In this document: positions 35,049 through 45,776 of the stretch, piece by piece | Numbering within the stretch: position 1 is the stretch's first letter | Layout of the letters: every line of letters begins with the position of its first letter | Assembly: GCA_036924285.1 (NCBI GenBank) | Contig: JAYKYS010000006.1 | Location: 27,378,001-27,442,000, forward strand | DNA from: Asterella californica | Taxonomy: Eukaryota > Streptophyta > Marchantiopsida > Marchantiales > Aytoniaceae | Direction: 5' to 3' | DNA length: 64,000 nucleotides | Translations under genes and position numbers: made by a program | Notes under the pieces: generated by a model | Databases searched by the model: none | What the model saw: only the letters and a program-made list of their open reading frames with translations | What the model was told of the DNA's origin: nothing

Positions 35049-35405
35049 CAGAAATTGGCTTGATCACACCCCTAGTAGGTTAATCACACCTCTCCTAACG
35101 ATGTATGGCTTGATCACACCCTTGACTGACTATTGCTTGTAAAACCAGTCATTTTGTGATATTACATGTGAGACTGCATATATTAAATTTTTTAACATTT
35201 ATAGTCTAACGTGTCTTTAATGTTAAATATTTTGAATTATAATGATATTTAGTAAAGATTGAAAGTACTAAAATGATGAGCCAAAAAATAAAATGACTGG
35301 TTCTACCGTCAATAACCAGTCAGGGGTATGATCAAGTGATACATCGCTAAGAGGGGTATGATCAAGCTCAAGGAAACCACTGGGGTGTGATCAAGCCAAT
35401 TTCTG
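35049..35405. mobile_element. Mutator-like MITE, copy 3 (357 bp)
   Basis: Both ends read CAGAAATTGGCTTGATCAC when oriented inward. A 10-bp target duplication GTGCAGAATG lies at 35039-35048 and 35406-35415. Each TIR carries about three TTGATCACACCCC-like words. The middle is AT-rich with no ORF. Confidence 0.93.
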
Positions 35406-36061
35406 GTGCAGAATGTCGGCCAGAAATGCAAGTCCCAGACTGAGTGAGTAATGGTCATTCAGAAGCAGTGCATTCTGAGGTTGCACCTTGTCAAGCTCAT
35501 ATTATTAATGACTGCTCAACCTTCTTTTAATTTTTAGCTATTAGCTTAAATAGTATGACTTGTTTGGTTTCATTTGGAGCGAGACGTCCAAATTAAGATC
35601 TAGAGCAGATACCTGAAGATTACCTCTACATCTGAATCAGTTCGTGTCAACTCGACGAGATACACCCTCGATTCGAAGAACAGTCATCACAACAGTCGAC
35701 GATGAAACAGGAAAAGCAAATAACATAACATAAAAGTGGGAAGAACTCTCACCGTGGAATACAAAGCGAGGACCACCAGTGCAAAGAGAGAAAACCCTCG
35801 GAACACAAGCTATGTTATCAAGTCGTGGAACCTTCTCAAGCAAGTAAAGAGGCCAGAGCCTCCCTGAGTTGAGTGTCAGATATCACTTCCTAACAGACGA
35901 GGAAAGCGCCTCAACTCTCCTCTGTAACGCCTCTGCAACGTAATACTATCCTGTGCTGCTGAACATAAACGACATCCAAGTCCCAATGCATTAGTCTCTC
36001 TACAGTTCTCCATTTGCATATCTGCTAACGAACTCAACATGTAAAACACTCAACCTAGCTA

Positions 36062-36101
36062 GTTGAAATATAAGTGGCTGAACTGGAGCTTATATTTCAA
36101 C
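36062..36101. repeat. Snapback inverted repeat, 13-bp perfect arms
   Basis: GTTGAAATATAAG (36062-36074) pairs exactly with 36089-36101 across a 14-nt loop. Confidence 0.95.
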
Positions 36102-37657
36102 GAGGAATCTTCTCGCTTACACATGAAGACTTCTGTACGTACGTCAGTCATAGTCTGAACGAACACAGTCAATTGCAATGACATGAGGATAGTGTATAGT
36201 TCCAACTTTCTAACATCGACAGTCTACGTGGCTAGCAAGAAGCTTGACTATTTTTCAACCTTTGGAAACGACTGCTTCCTCCTACACAGACGTTCTGGAT
36301 ACGGATGCGCTTGTCAGATCGAATCTCGACTTCAAGAGGGGATTCGGGGATTCGGAGTTCAGTATCATGTGCATATTTGTTCACTTCGTTCAATGCATAT
36401 GAATTAAGCTAGCCCAGACTTTTTTAGTCCAACAAACCGTTGAATGTGCACTACGGAGACTTTGAAGACCGATGCCGCTTTCGGCAGGTCATACCCCGAA
36501 GCTCTGCACGGCACACAATCGAGTTCAACTGAACAAGTGTGCGTGGAATTCGATCTTTCTATCGGGCTGGGACCAAATCGAGCTCGCTTTCACGGCCTTA
36601 GTCGAAGGAAGTTGCTCCGAATTCCATCGAAAAGGTGACGAATTCGTATCCTCCTTTCTCGTACACGACGCGTGCTCAATTTCAGCAAAGACCTAATATA
36701 AGAGTCTGTTCGTCCACTACTGCATTTGGCAGCCTGCTCCAACTCGTATATATTAGCATAAACGTGCGATGGCAAGAGCGATCGACAGAAATACATTCTT
36801 GGCATACTGGCATTAGCTCAGTCCCCGAAGTAAGAATGCATCTTCGAACCATAACATATGTAACGTTAAATGAAAAATAATTTAAATATTAGATATTTAT
36901 AGTAAAACTTTTAAAATATTCTATTGAATAAAATGATTTAATTCTTCAAGTTGTGTGGTACCTACCTAGACGTCATTTTTCAATTTTTGCTACTCTTCCT
37001 CTCTTTTTTCTTTATATATTTTTGTTATTAATATATGAAATTATTTATGAGGATAGAATAAAAGTATTAGTTGGACATTCAAAGAACCAGCGGGCTTTCC
37101 CTAGAAAGACATCAGATCTATATTTTTACGTTGTACCGGACAGCCTAGAAGCCGGTATCTTAGGAGATAATTATTTTTCTTCTTGGATAAGATTGATTAT
37201 ATTAATAAGACAGGGAGGAAGAATATGCTCCTGGGTGGAGATAAGAGATGTCAAAGTATAGAGGAAATATTTTTCAACGACGGAGAGATAATTGTCATAA
37301 AATCTCATAGGTAACTTTGTATATAAGTGCAATTTATTTTAGATCGTAATTGAATATCATGATTTTATTATTAATTTTTATCATTATACACTCAAAATAA
37401 TTATTTTCCGAACAGTGAAAAATTTATTGCAAAAAGATATGAACAAAATGAATAAATAAAACTCGCGGTATTTTTCTATGACTATCTCGAAAATATCTGC
37501 ATAAAACACTAGAAATGAATGAATAATCGTTAAAAAAACCCCGCGGTGTTTTCCTACGGCTATTTTCGGAAGTGTCTACATAGAACGCTACACTAGCTAA
37601 GGTCTGGACGAAATCGTAATTCACTCCCGCGAGTTAAATTGTTTTTAGAAGTTTCCT

Positions 37658-37939
37658 AACTTTGACACCCCTAATATTTCGATAAGACGAAATCAGGTTG
37701 AAACAAATCCACTTTCTGTGGTAAGGAAATAATCCCTAACCAGGGATAGAATGGGAGCGAAAACTCGTAAGTCCTCTTCATATCATGGCTGGTCTAACTG
37801 GGTTAGAAAGAAACTTTACCTCGGAAAGAAGGATGGAGTTTTCTGGGGGTACTTATAGAGGGATCAACAACGGTCCAATCTCCATGTCACATACAGCGAC
37901 ATACGGCGAGGAGGGAATATATTAGGGGGTGTCAAAGTT
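37658..37939. repeat. Inverted-repeat element, MITE-like, unclassified
   Basis: AACTTTGACACCCCTAATAT at 37658-37677 is inverted at 37919-37939, with one inserted G. The interval is 282 bp and has no ORF. No target duplication is clear, so the class is open. Confidence 0.55.
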
Positions 37940-38054
37940 TGGAGGAATTATTCGCTAACGGGCGTAGGAATATTCTCCGTAACTCGACGAGGGGTATTTG
38001 GATTTGTATAACCGTGGGTAACTTTGTGGGCGTACTACATCCTATAGCTGCGGC

Positions 38055-38062
38055 TATAAAAG
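38055..38062 (+). promoter_or_regulatory. TATA box upstream of the SANT-like ORF
   Basis: TATAAAAG in a GC-richer context, 206 bp upstream of the ATG at 38261 and in the same orientation. Confidence 0.5.
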
Positions 38063-38260
38063 GGGGCGTTTCAAACTTACCCGTGATATTTATAAAGTAC
38101 ATTGTGTTTAAATGTGGCCATACTTAGAATGATGAGAGACACGCTTACGCAAGTCCGCATTCAATCGATCCTGAAGTAGTGGAGCGAGTGGTAGATCGAT
38201 CATAGAGTGAACAAGCGTCTTTTGAATAACTGAAGTTTTTTGAATAACAGATGCGACACG

Positions 38261-39207
38261 ATGAGCAGTATAGGTGATGAAGTTATCAGTATAGTTGATG
38301 AAGTGGAATGTGATGTTGAAGTATACTCTCTTCGCAGAGCGATGGCTCCGAGAAGTTCAGAGGTGCTGAAGAAATCATGCATCCGTTTGAATGTAGAAGA
38401 TTATGAGAAGATAGTTGCGTATATAGAGGATGAAGAAAATTTTGGTGCACTGCACGGATCTGGTCGAAAAACTAAAGTTGGTGCGGGGAAGTGCTTGAGC
38501 AAAGCCACTGCATTTGGTATCATGGCCGCACAACTTTTTGGGAAAAATGGGTTTCTTGTTGTGACATGTGTAGAATTAAAAAAGAGATTTGACAGATACG
38601 TTGACATGTACAAGAAGTACGGGAGAAAGATTGACAAAAGATGAAATGTTACAGCGATTGAGGTTGGAAGATAAGTTGAATGGAAAGTGTCCTCACTTTT
38701 ATCGCATGAATGCTGTTTTTGGTAGTTGTGTCAACATTGATCCTCCTGCTATTCTTGCGTTTGGGATTCCTTCAGAAGAAGAATTTATGGGATATGACTC
38801 TCAATTTCAAGCAGAGAGTTGTCTTCCTCGATCCGAGGTCTCATTGCTGACGGAAGAAAGGATGGAGAAATGGATATTTCTCACCGCGATGAAGATGAAA
38901 TGAGTCCGGGTGATAAGAGAGAACGATTAATGAAGAAAGAGATGGTGGACGAGATGAGATGAGCCCCGATGGAGAAGAAGAGATGAGTAGAGGGGCAATA
39001 CCTAAGTCGGTGCAGGAAATATCTCGAAATGTCTCGAAATCAAAATCCGAAGTCAGCAACAGCAGGGCGAATATAAAAGGAGGAGTGTTGAATCTGTACG
39101 AGGAGAGTATAAGAGAGAAGGCACAATATAGGAAAGTGTTTGTTGAATACAAGATGGCCTCACTGAAAGAGAAAAAAAGATCGAGAGAAAGTCAGGAGAA
39201 GGAATAG
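38261..39207 (+). pseudogene. Myb/SANT-like DNA-binding protein of a PIF/Harbinger-type element
   Basis: The first frame runs from ATG 38261 (MSSIGDEVISIVDEVE) to 38644 and contains NVEDYEKIVAYIEDEENF, LSKATAFGIMAAQLF and ELKKRFDRYVDMYKKYG. The continuation is in another frame (LTKDEMLQRLRLEDKLNG, then CPHFYRMNAVFG, PSEEEF), and a third frame (38959-39207) gives a basic coiled-coil C-terminus (EESIREKAQYRKVFVEYK). The helical V-x-KK-x-x-x-Y-x-x-YKK and CP-x-F-x-R-M-x-x-x-FG pattern is that of Myb/SANT-like ORFs that accompany DDE_4 transposases in plants. Frameshifts near 38625 and 38900 suggest a dead copy, unless short introns were missed. It faces the transposase at 44-46 kb. Confidence 0.65.
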
Positions 39208-39419
39208 AGTAAGAAAAGGCATACTTCTTTGTTTGTGGAATTGTAAAAATCAAGAAAGTCGTTCGAGGAAATCAAGGAAATTATCGAGAAGCTCGATAAC
39301 ATGTAATTGAGCTTTGGGAGTAAAAAGTTCGTTTACTTGTATTCATTTCTCTGATTCGGTTTGATTTGTTATTCGCGATTAGTCAGTGCGACCATCATTT
39401 TATTCCTAAGCTTTGTGCG

Positions 39420-40500
39420 ACTCGTTTTAACACGATTTAGTGCGACTTAGGTTTTAAGATCGCACTGAGTCGACCCAACAGTGCAATTGTAACTATTCTC
39501 GTAGCGGGTCGCACTGAACACTGAGATTGAGAGTCGGAGAAGCGGATCGCAGTGAGTGGATCGCACTAAGCATTGACATTGTGAGTCGGGGAAGCGGATC
39601 GCAGTGAGTGGGTCGCATTGAGCACTGCGATAGTGAGTGGTTCGCATTGAGCATTGATATTGCGAGTCGGGGAAGCGGATCGCAGTGAGTGGGTCGCACT
39701 GAGCATGTGATCGCAGTGAATGGGTCGCGAATGGGTCGCAGTGAAGGCTGAGATTGTGAGTCGGGGAAGGGAGGAAGCGGATCGCAGTGAGTCGGGGATA
39801 GAGATTTGGATCGCAGTGAGTCGGAGATAGAGATTTAGGGTCGAGGAAGGATCGCACTGAGTCGGGGAAGAGATTTCTGCGTGAGATTTAGAATCGAGGA
39901 AGGGATCTGAGAGATCGCACTGAGTCGGGAAGTAATTTGTGCGTGAGATTTTGAATCGAGGAAGGATGCGAGAGAAAGAGGAAAATCTGAGTCAGGAATC
40001 GCATTGAGTCCAAATCGCACTGAGTCGGAGATAGAGATTTAGGAACCGCACTGAGTTCAAATCGCACTAAGTTGGGATAGAGATTTAGGATCGGGGGAAG
40101 GGATTTGTGCGTAAGATTTATAGTCGAGGAAGGGATCTGAGGGATCGCATTGAGTCGAGAAGTAAGTTGTGATTTGTGTGTGAGATTGTGAATCTCGACA
40201 GGGATGCGAGGGAAGAGGAAAATCTGAGTCGGAAATCGCACTGAGTCGGGGATAGAGATTTAGAATCGGGGAAGAGATTTGTGCGTGAGATTTAGAGTCA
40301 AGGAATGGATCTGAGGGATCGCACTGAGTCGAGAAATAATTTGTGCGTGAGATTTAGAATCCCGACAGGAATGTGAGAGAAGAAGAAAATCTGAGTCGGG
40401 AATCGCACTGAGAGTCGCACTGAGTCGGGATCGCACGAATCGCACTGAGAATCGCATTGAGTCGAGAATCGCACTCGCACTAAGTCGGGAATCGCACGAC
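39420..40500. repeat. Degenerate satellite, TCGCACTGAGTCG block 1
   Basis: A kilobase of diverged short units such as GGATCGCACTGAGTCGGGGA, GATAGAGATTTAG and GAGGAAGGGATCTGAG in irregular higher-order order. Both TCGCACTGAG and its partner AGTGGGTCGCA recur dozens of times. The open frames in it are translations of the repeat and not genes. Confidence 0.92.
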
Positions 40501-40596
40501 TTCTTTGTTAGTGCAAACACGAGAAAAGAGGAAGGACATTTTCTTATCTCTTTCAGTGCGTAAGATGATGTGCAAGATCGTATAAAGTGACACCGG

Positions 40597-43491
40597 ATGG
40601 ATAAGCATGACATTTGGAGAGCGTTGAACGGAGTAGATGAAGAGACGGTTGAAAAGTTAGGTTTGTTGATAACCTTATCGTTCGATTTTGCTCCTCCTGA
40701 TGTAAGAGTTTTCTTCTTTCTTATGTATTTTCGTGTTGCTGCTCTTTCTTATGTGTTTTCATGTTGCTGCTCCATATGTATGTAAGGGTTATCTTGTGCT
40801 GAATTAACATGATGAATTGCAGGTTTGTTTGTGTAAATCCTTTTTACACACTTATAATCCCGAAACTCGGATTGCAAAGGTGAGGTCAATTGAGATCGAA
40901 TTGACGCAGGAACTCATCAGGGAAGCTTTCGCAATCTCTCCCGGTGTTACTCCAATGCCTTCGTTTGTGAGACATGTGCGAATTGCAGACTGGTTTTCTG
41001 AGTATGACAGAGTAGGAAAGCGTTATTTCGTGAGGGAATGTGCTTATGAGGGGTGGAGAGCTATGTTTCAATGTCTCAATGCTGTTTTTCTTGCGAGAAA
41101 AAGACCCAAAACTGTTGCAGGACATTGGCATTGTATGTCAAGTCAAAAGTCGAAAGTCTAGAGGTAGATTTCGACTGGGCACAGCTGATGTTGGAGAACT
41201 TAGAAGGCGAGATTTTACATGTGAAGCAACAGAAGAAAAGTGAAACTTTGGAGACATTTTTGGGGATGGCTCTCACTCACGTGATGATCCACGTGGGAAT
41301 TCTCGGAGAAATAGTGTTTGTATCCGTCCCACTTGAGCAATCGCAACCTGAAGACGCTGTTCGGCAAACCGAAGTTCCCATACAGGTTTGTTCATTCGAT
41401 CAATTTGAGCACTACTCAGTTGGAAAGTCATAGTTTCGTATCTTTTGTATGTTATATGACGATAAAGAGCACGGTTCAATATGAAGTTCATAGCTAACAT
41501 GCATAGTTGTTGTATGTTGTTCCCATACAGATCATCGTCACAGAAACCGAAGTCTCGGAGGAGCAAACTCTCCCTGAAGTTGATGAATCTGACCCTGAAA
41601 CTAATGAATCTAAACCTGAAGCAGAAGCGGACATCGGACCAACGAGTGAAAGAGAAGATGATTTTGCAGGTACTGTCTCTTGCATCACTGAGTACATGGT
41701 CTTGCCCATTTCAGATTTAGATAAAATTTGTTTACAGTAAACCCTCTTGGCTTACGAGTTCTGGTCAGTGTGACCCACGCCCACTGTGCACCTTATTCCT
41801 GGGTGCGGGTCGCACTCAGTGCGATATTCAGCACTTCGCCGCACTAAGCATCGAAATTCCGAAGTGCGGGTCGCACTCAGTGAGCTTTTCAGCACTCGGC
41901 CGCACTGAGCACCGAAATTTCAAAAGTGCGACCCCTCCGTCCTGCTGCACTGAGCACCTTATTCTTGAGTGCGGGTCGCACTCAATGAGGATTTCAGCAG
42001 TCGTCCGCACTAGCTCCTTATTCCGAGTGCGGATCGCACAGACTGCAACACATGATCGCACTAGGGATATTCAGCAAAAGCTATCGGTCGCACTGATAGC
42101 TAACGAGATGTACTAGCAAAAGCAGATCTTCCTGAGTGCGGGTCGCACTCAGTGAGGATTTCAGTAGTCGACCGCACTAGCTCTTTATTTCGAGTGCGAG
42201 TCGCACTGACTGCGACACACGGTCGCACTAGAGATATTCAGCAAAAGCTATCGGTCGCACTAGCAAGAGCAGATCTTCCTGAGTGCGGGTCGCACTGAGT
42301 GTGAAACAAGGTCGTACTCATTGCGATATCGAGTCGCACTATGCACACTCAGTGCGACCGGAGCGCAGGAAGTGCTGTTACATAATTTCCTCACGTTTTG
42401 ACTCCTTTTTCTCACAGAATCATCTGGCATGCATAATACTGAGGAAGAGGTGGACATGCGTATTGCGGTGAAGAAAGTGGAGGAGAAACAAATTGACATG
42501 CGACTTGCCCAGAAGCAGAAGGAAGAGGAAGAAATCAATATTCGTCTGTCGACCAAGAGGATCGAAGAAGAGGAGTTGACAGAGAAGGTGAGAGCGACAG
42601 AGGATGATTTACAAGGGAGACTTCAAAGTATGGAGGAGTCACTTCACAGGAAACGAGAGGAATTGCAAGGCTTAAAAGCCGAGGTCGAGCGTATACGATC
42701 TTCTAAAGTTTTTTATCCTCGATTGATCGAACTCTCTGTTGTCCGACGCAAGACACTCATTTTAGATTTAAATGGAGTGTTAGTGAAGACGGGAAGGAAT
42801 GATTTGGAGCTACAGGGTGCGAAGGAAAGAGGATATAAAGTGGAAAGATGCGGGAAGAAAGATTTGTATTACCTCGTCCGAAGAGGTGTGAAAGAATTCA
42901 TGGATGTGTGCTGTCAAGATTTTCAAATTCTGATCTAGACATCGAACTACGAGCAACTGCAATGCTCTTCTCCTATCCATGGAAATTGGAGGGTACTTGT
43001 CTCCCGGCATCGCTTCAGGCCAAGTAAGTAGTATCTTAGTTTTTCTAATGGTTTCCATCTCATTTTGGTGATGCTTTTTGTATTTTTGAAGTGAAATTGA
43101 TTCTGAACTTTACGGATGAATGTAGGTTTGCACTATCTTCGCACAAAACATGTGTCTCCGTTTCAAGACGGTAAGAGAAGCAGCAAGTGAAAACTACCTA
43201 TACTTGAAAGATTTCTCTACACTTTATTCATGGAATCTATGTACAAGAGATTGTTTCCTCGTGGATGATTCGCCGCAGAAGAATAGTACTAACCATCCCT
43301 TTAGTGCGATTCATCCTCCAGTTTTTCTTCCAGACTCATCTGACTTTGACAGAGATGATTATCTTATGAACATTCTTTTGCCGTGGTTGGGAACATGGAG
43401 AATGAGTCTATCGGAAACCACAAATTTCGTGCGTAGTTCCTACAAGCCGTTGTTTGGGCAAGATCCTTTCGAGGGATTGAGAGCTTACTAG
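40597..43491 (+). pseudogene. Fusion of a novel N-terminal domain, coiled coil and FCP1-like HAD phosphatase
   Basis: Exons 40597-40701, 40823-41395, 41531-41669, 42418-43023 and 43126-43491 have GT-AG borders. Phases agree at the first three junctions (0, 0, 1); the fourth agrees only after a frameshift in exon 4. The N-terminus (MDKHDIWRALNGVDEETVEK, later LCKSFLHTYNPETRIAK) is unrecognised. Next come an acidic stretch (EEQTLPEVDESDPE) and a coiled coil (42429-42700). The HAD domain follows: LILDLNGVLV (the plant-type DLNG variant of DxDx[TV]), YLVRRGVKEFM, SMEIGGYLSPG and LVDDSPQKNS. C-terminal FCP1/NLI-type domains dephosphorylate phospho-Ser/Thr, for example RNA polymerase II tails; the substrate here is unknown. 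Damage: a frameshift at about 41145, TAG in place of the expected Trp at about 42938, and another frameshift near 42962. The 748-nt third intron holds satellite block 2. Confidence 0.7.
41755..42365. repeat. Stem-loop satellite block 2, inside an intron
   Basis: Units like GAGTGCGGGTCGCACTCAG, CAGCACTCGGCCGCACTGAG and GCACCGAAATTTC repeat. GAGTGCG-GGT-CGCACTC and TCGCACT-G-AGTGCGA are perfect dyads. The block lies in the 41670-42417 intron of the phosphatase fusion gene. Its left flank (GTTTACAGTAAACCCTCTT, 41728) recurs at 43741 beside block 3. Confidence 0.92.
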
Positions 43492-43679
43492 GGCAAATTG
43501 TCGTCCGAGGACGAAGAGGTGTTATTTAGGAGCTGTACTCTTGCGCAGCGAGAGGATATGAAAAAAAACATCATCTCATATCAATAAAGTTCTATAATTT
43601 GCTTTCGAAATATTTAAATGTCTTCTCACGGTCTCGACTCACCTCACACACAACAACAAGCACATGCAATTTCAAAACC

Positions 43680-44225
43680 ACATCGCACTAGACAAGCGTT
43701 AAAGATGGTATCGCATAGATTTCAGATTTAGAAATATTTTGTTTACAGTAAACCCTCTTCGCTTGCGAGTTCTGGTCGGTGCGACTACGCGCACTATGCA
43801 CCTTATTCCTGAGTGCGACATTCATCACTCCGTCGCACTGAGCACCGAAATTTAAGAGTATGGGTCGCACTCAATGAGATATTCAACACTTGGCCGCACT
43901 GAGAAAAGGCATCACTCCGCCGTACTGAGAAAAAACCTTATTCTTGAGTAAAGATCGCACTGAGTGCGGTATTCAACACTCCGTCGCACTGAGCATTGAA
44001 ATTCTTGAATGCGGGTTGCACTCAGTGCGATGTTCAGCACTCGGCCGTACTGAGCAAAAGCCTTATTCTTGAGTAAAGGTCGCACTGAGTGCGGTATTCA
44101 ATATTCCGCCGCACTGAGCACCAAAATTCCTGAGGGCGGGTCGTACTCAATGTGATGTTCAGCACTCCGTCGCACTGAGCACCAAAATTTTTGAATGCGA
44201 GTCGCACTCAGTGCGATGTGCGCCG
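43680..44225. repeat. Stem-loop satellite block 3
   Basis: Same unit family as block 2 (TCGCACTGAGCACCGAAATT, TCGCACTCAGTGCGA), headed by the same GTTTACAGTAAACCCTCTT flank. It lies between the phosphatase gene's 3' end and the transposase 3' end. Blocks 2 and 3 with flanks are direct repeats about 2 kb apart. Confidence 0.92.
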
Positions 44226-44451
44226 TCTTGAACGACGCGGTGACCATCTATCGTAGAGAGTGCGACGCCACTTTATCGAAACAACATTCATCATAGAATC
44301 TTAATCTGCGACGCGGTTTTATCGAAACAACATTCAACATCATATCTTAATCAAAATCTCGTATTTATGAAAATCAATGTACAGAGAGTGCGCACACTAT
44401 CTAAGGTTTGAATAAGAAACCACTTGGGTTTCTATTATGCGCTAGATAAAT

Positions 44452-45776
44452 TTATACTATTCTATTTCGGTGAAATACTCCACTGATATTGTTGGGCACA
44501 TTCACTGTCCGAACTTCTTCGTCTGTATATCGTTCGTCGTGCTCGATGATCAACTCTCCATCTTCTTCCGTCCACTCGTCTCGATTCCTGGAAAGAAAAT
44601 TGTGTAACATAGCACAGCATCCTACCCATCTCACTAAATGTTTATTTTCTGATCTACTTTTCAACTGCATGCGAACTTGTTTCAGAGAATGCCAACGAGA
44701 TTTTAGTATATCAATACAATGCTCATTCGCGACTCTAGCATGAGCTAAGCATGTATTAAAATCCTGCTTGTCTTGATCTCCGATGGTCATTCAAAACGAA
44801 GGAATGAGATGCCGCAATGGCGAATATCCTGAGTCACCGAGTAAATACTGCTCTTTCTCAAATAATGGACTCTCGTTGTCGATGTGTTTCCAAAGAGGAG
44901 ATTTTCGCAAACATGTAATATCTTGGCAGCTTCCTGGCATACCTGCAAATAAGAAGAAAATTTGTTTCCTGTGACAACAAACCACTTGTGCGTTCATAGA
45001 ATAGTTACACTTTCTGTCATAGTAAGTCTCTCCATCAAATCAAGTCTCTGAGACAAAGGCAGTAAAGTGCCATCTATCAATCTTATACAACCCGGAAATC
45101 CTTTTGAGGCAAAAACTTCAGAGATTGCTCTCCTTTTATCGCGATTTGACCACTGAATGTACCCTCCAAGTATAAATTCGAAAGCCTGCATCACTCTCTT
45201 CGTATAAAGCACCATAGTCACGTGTCCAATCCCCCAGAGAAGTAAAGAACGACCTAGAGCAACACCGTTGTCATTATGACCAAATCGATCCAATGCAACT
45301 GCTACTTGTAAAGACACAGGAGCTTGTTTCACCCGAGCTTGATTATAAAAAATAGAATGAGTTTCCACTATATCAACTAATCTAGAAAAACTCCTTCTAT
45401 CCATCCTGTCTAAAAGAAACATCCGGAAGATTTTAAAAGTAATTTTTGTAGAAATCTTTGCTCTTAAAGAAGGTGAACAGATCTTTTCTTTCTAAATATG
45501 AGAAGAGGACAAAACTCGATATAGTTCGATCAGTTCTTCTTCCGAATCTGAATCAAATCCTCCATCATCCTCGGAAGAACTTATCACTTTCTCCATATAC
45601 TCGTCTTTTCTCAAGTCAGCCTCCTTCTCGACGTCTTCGCTCATCTCACTTTTGATCTCACTCTCCGTATCATTCTCGGCAGATTCATCCGAACTGGAAG
45701 AAGCTAACATCACTCGCATCTCCACAATGTCCTCTATAGTTTTCAACAAAAGTTTCCTTTCATAAACTCGTGGCAT
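44452..45776 (-). pseudogene. DDE_4 / HARBI1-like (PIF/Harbinger) transposase, broken
   Basis: Read on the minus strand. An acidic N-terminal ORF (45776-45492, MPRVYERKLLLKTIEDIVEM) is followed by the helix-turn-helix region (VALDRFGHNDNGVALGRSLL, then YTKRVMQAFEFILGGY) and the nuclease core: LIDGTLLPLSQR (first Asp), a frameshift near 45030, TYYDRKCNYSMNAQVV, GMPGSCQDITCL, LLGDSGY (second Asp), an in-frame TGA at about 44793, then ARVANEHCIDILKSRWHSL (Glu) and CCAMLHNFL. The D,D,E residues and motif order identify DDE_Tnp_4, the cut-and-paste nuclease that normally acts with a Myb/SANT-like partner such as the one at 38.3 kb. One frameshift and one stop leave it inactive. No terminal inverted repeats or target duplication were found for a parent element. 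Confidence 0.88.

Larger units (their letters stand above)
35416..38054. other. AT-rich intergenic sequence
   Basis: No supported coding exon. It holds a snapback at 36062-36101, a diverged 75-bp tandem duplication at about 37440-37590 (both copies contain CGCGGT then CTA and GAAAAT/CGGAAG words), and a possible short inverted-repeat element at 37658-37939. A TATA element follows at 38055. Confidence 0.4.

Noticed and set aside
39447..40613. Several 60-136-residue Ser/Pro/Leu-rich minus-strand frames
   Set aside because: They are translations of the TCGCACTGAG satellite; the repeated peptide words (SMRFLTQ, SHCDP-like) follow the DNA unit.
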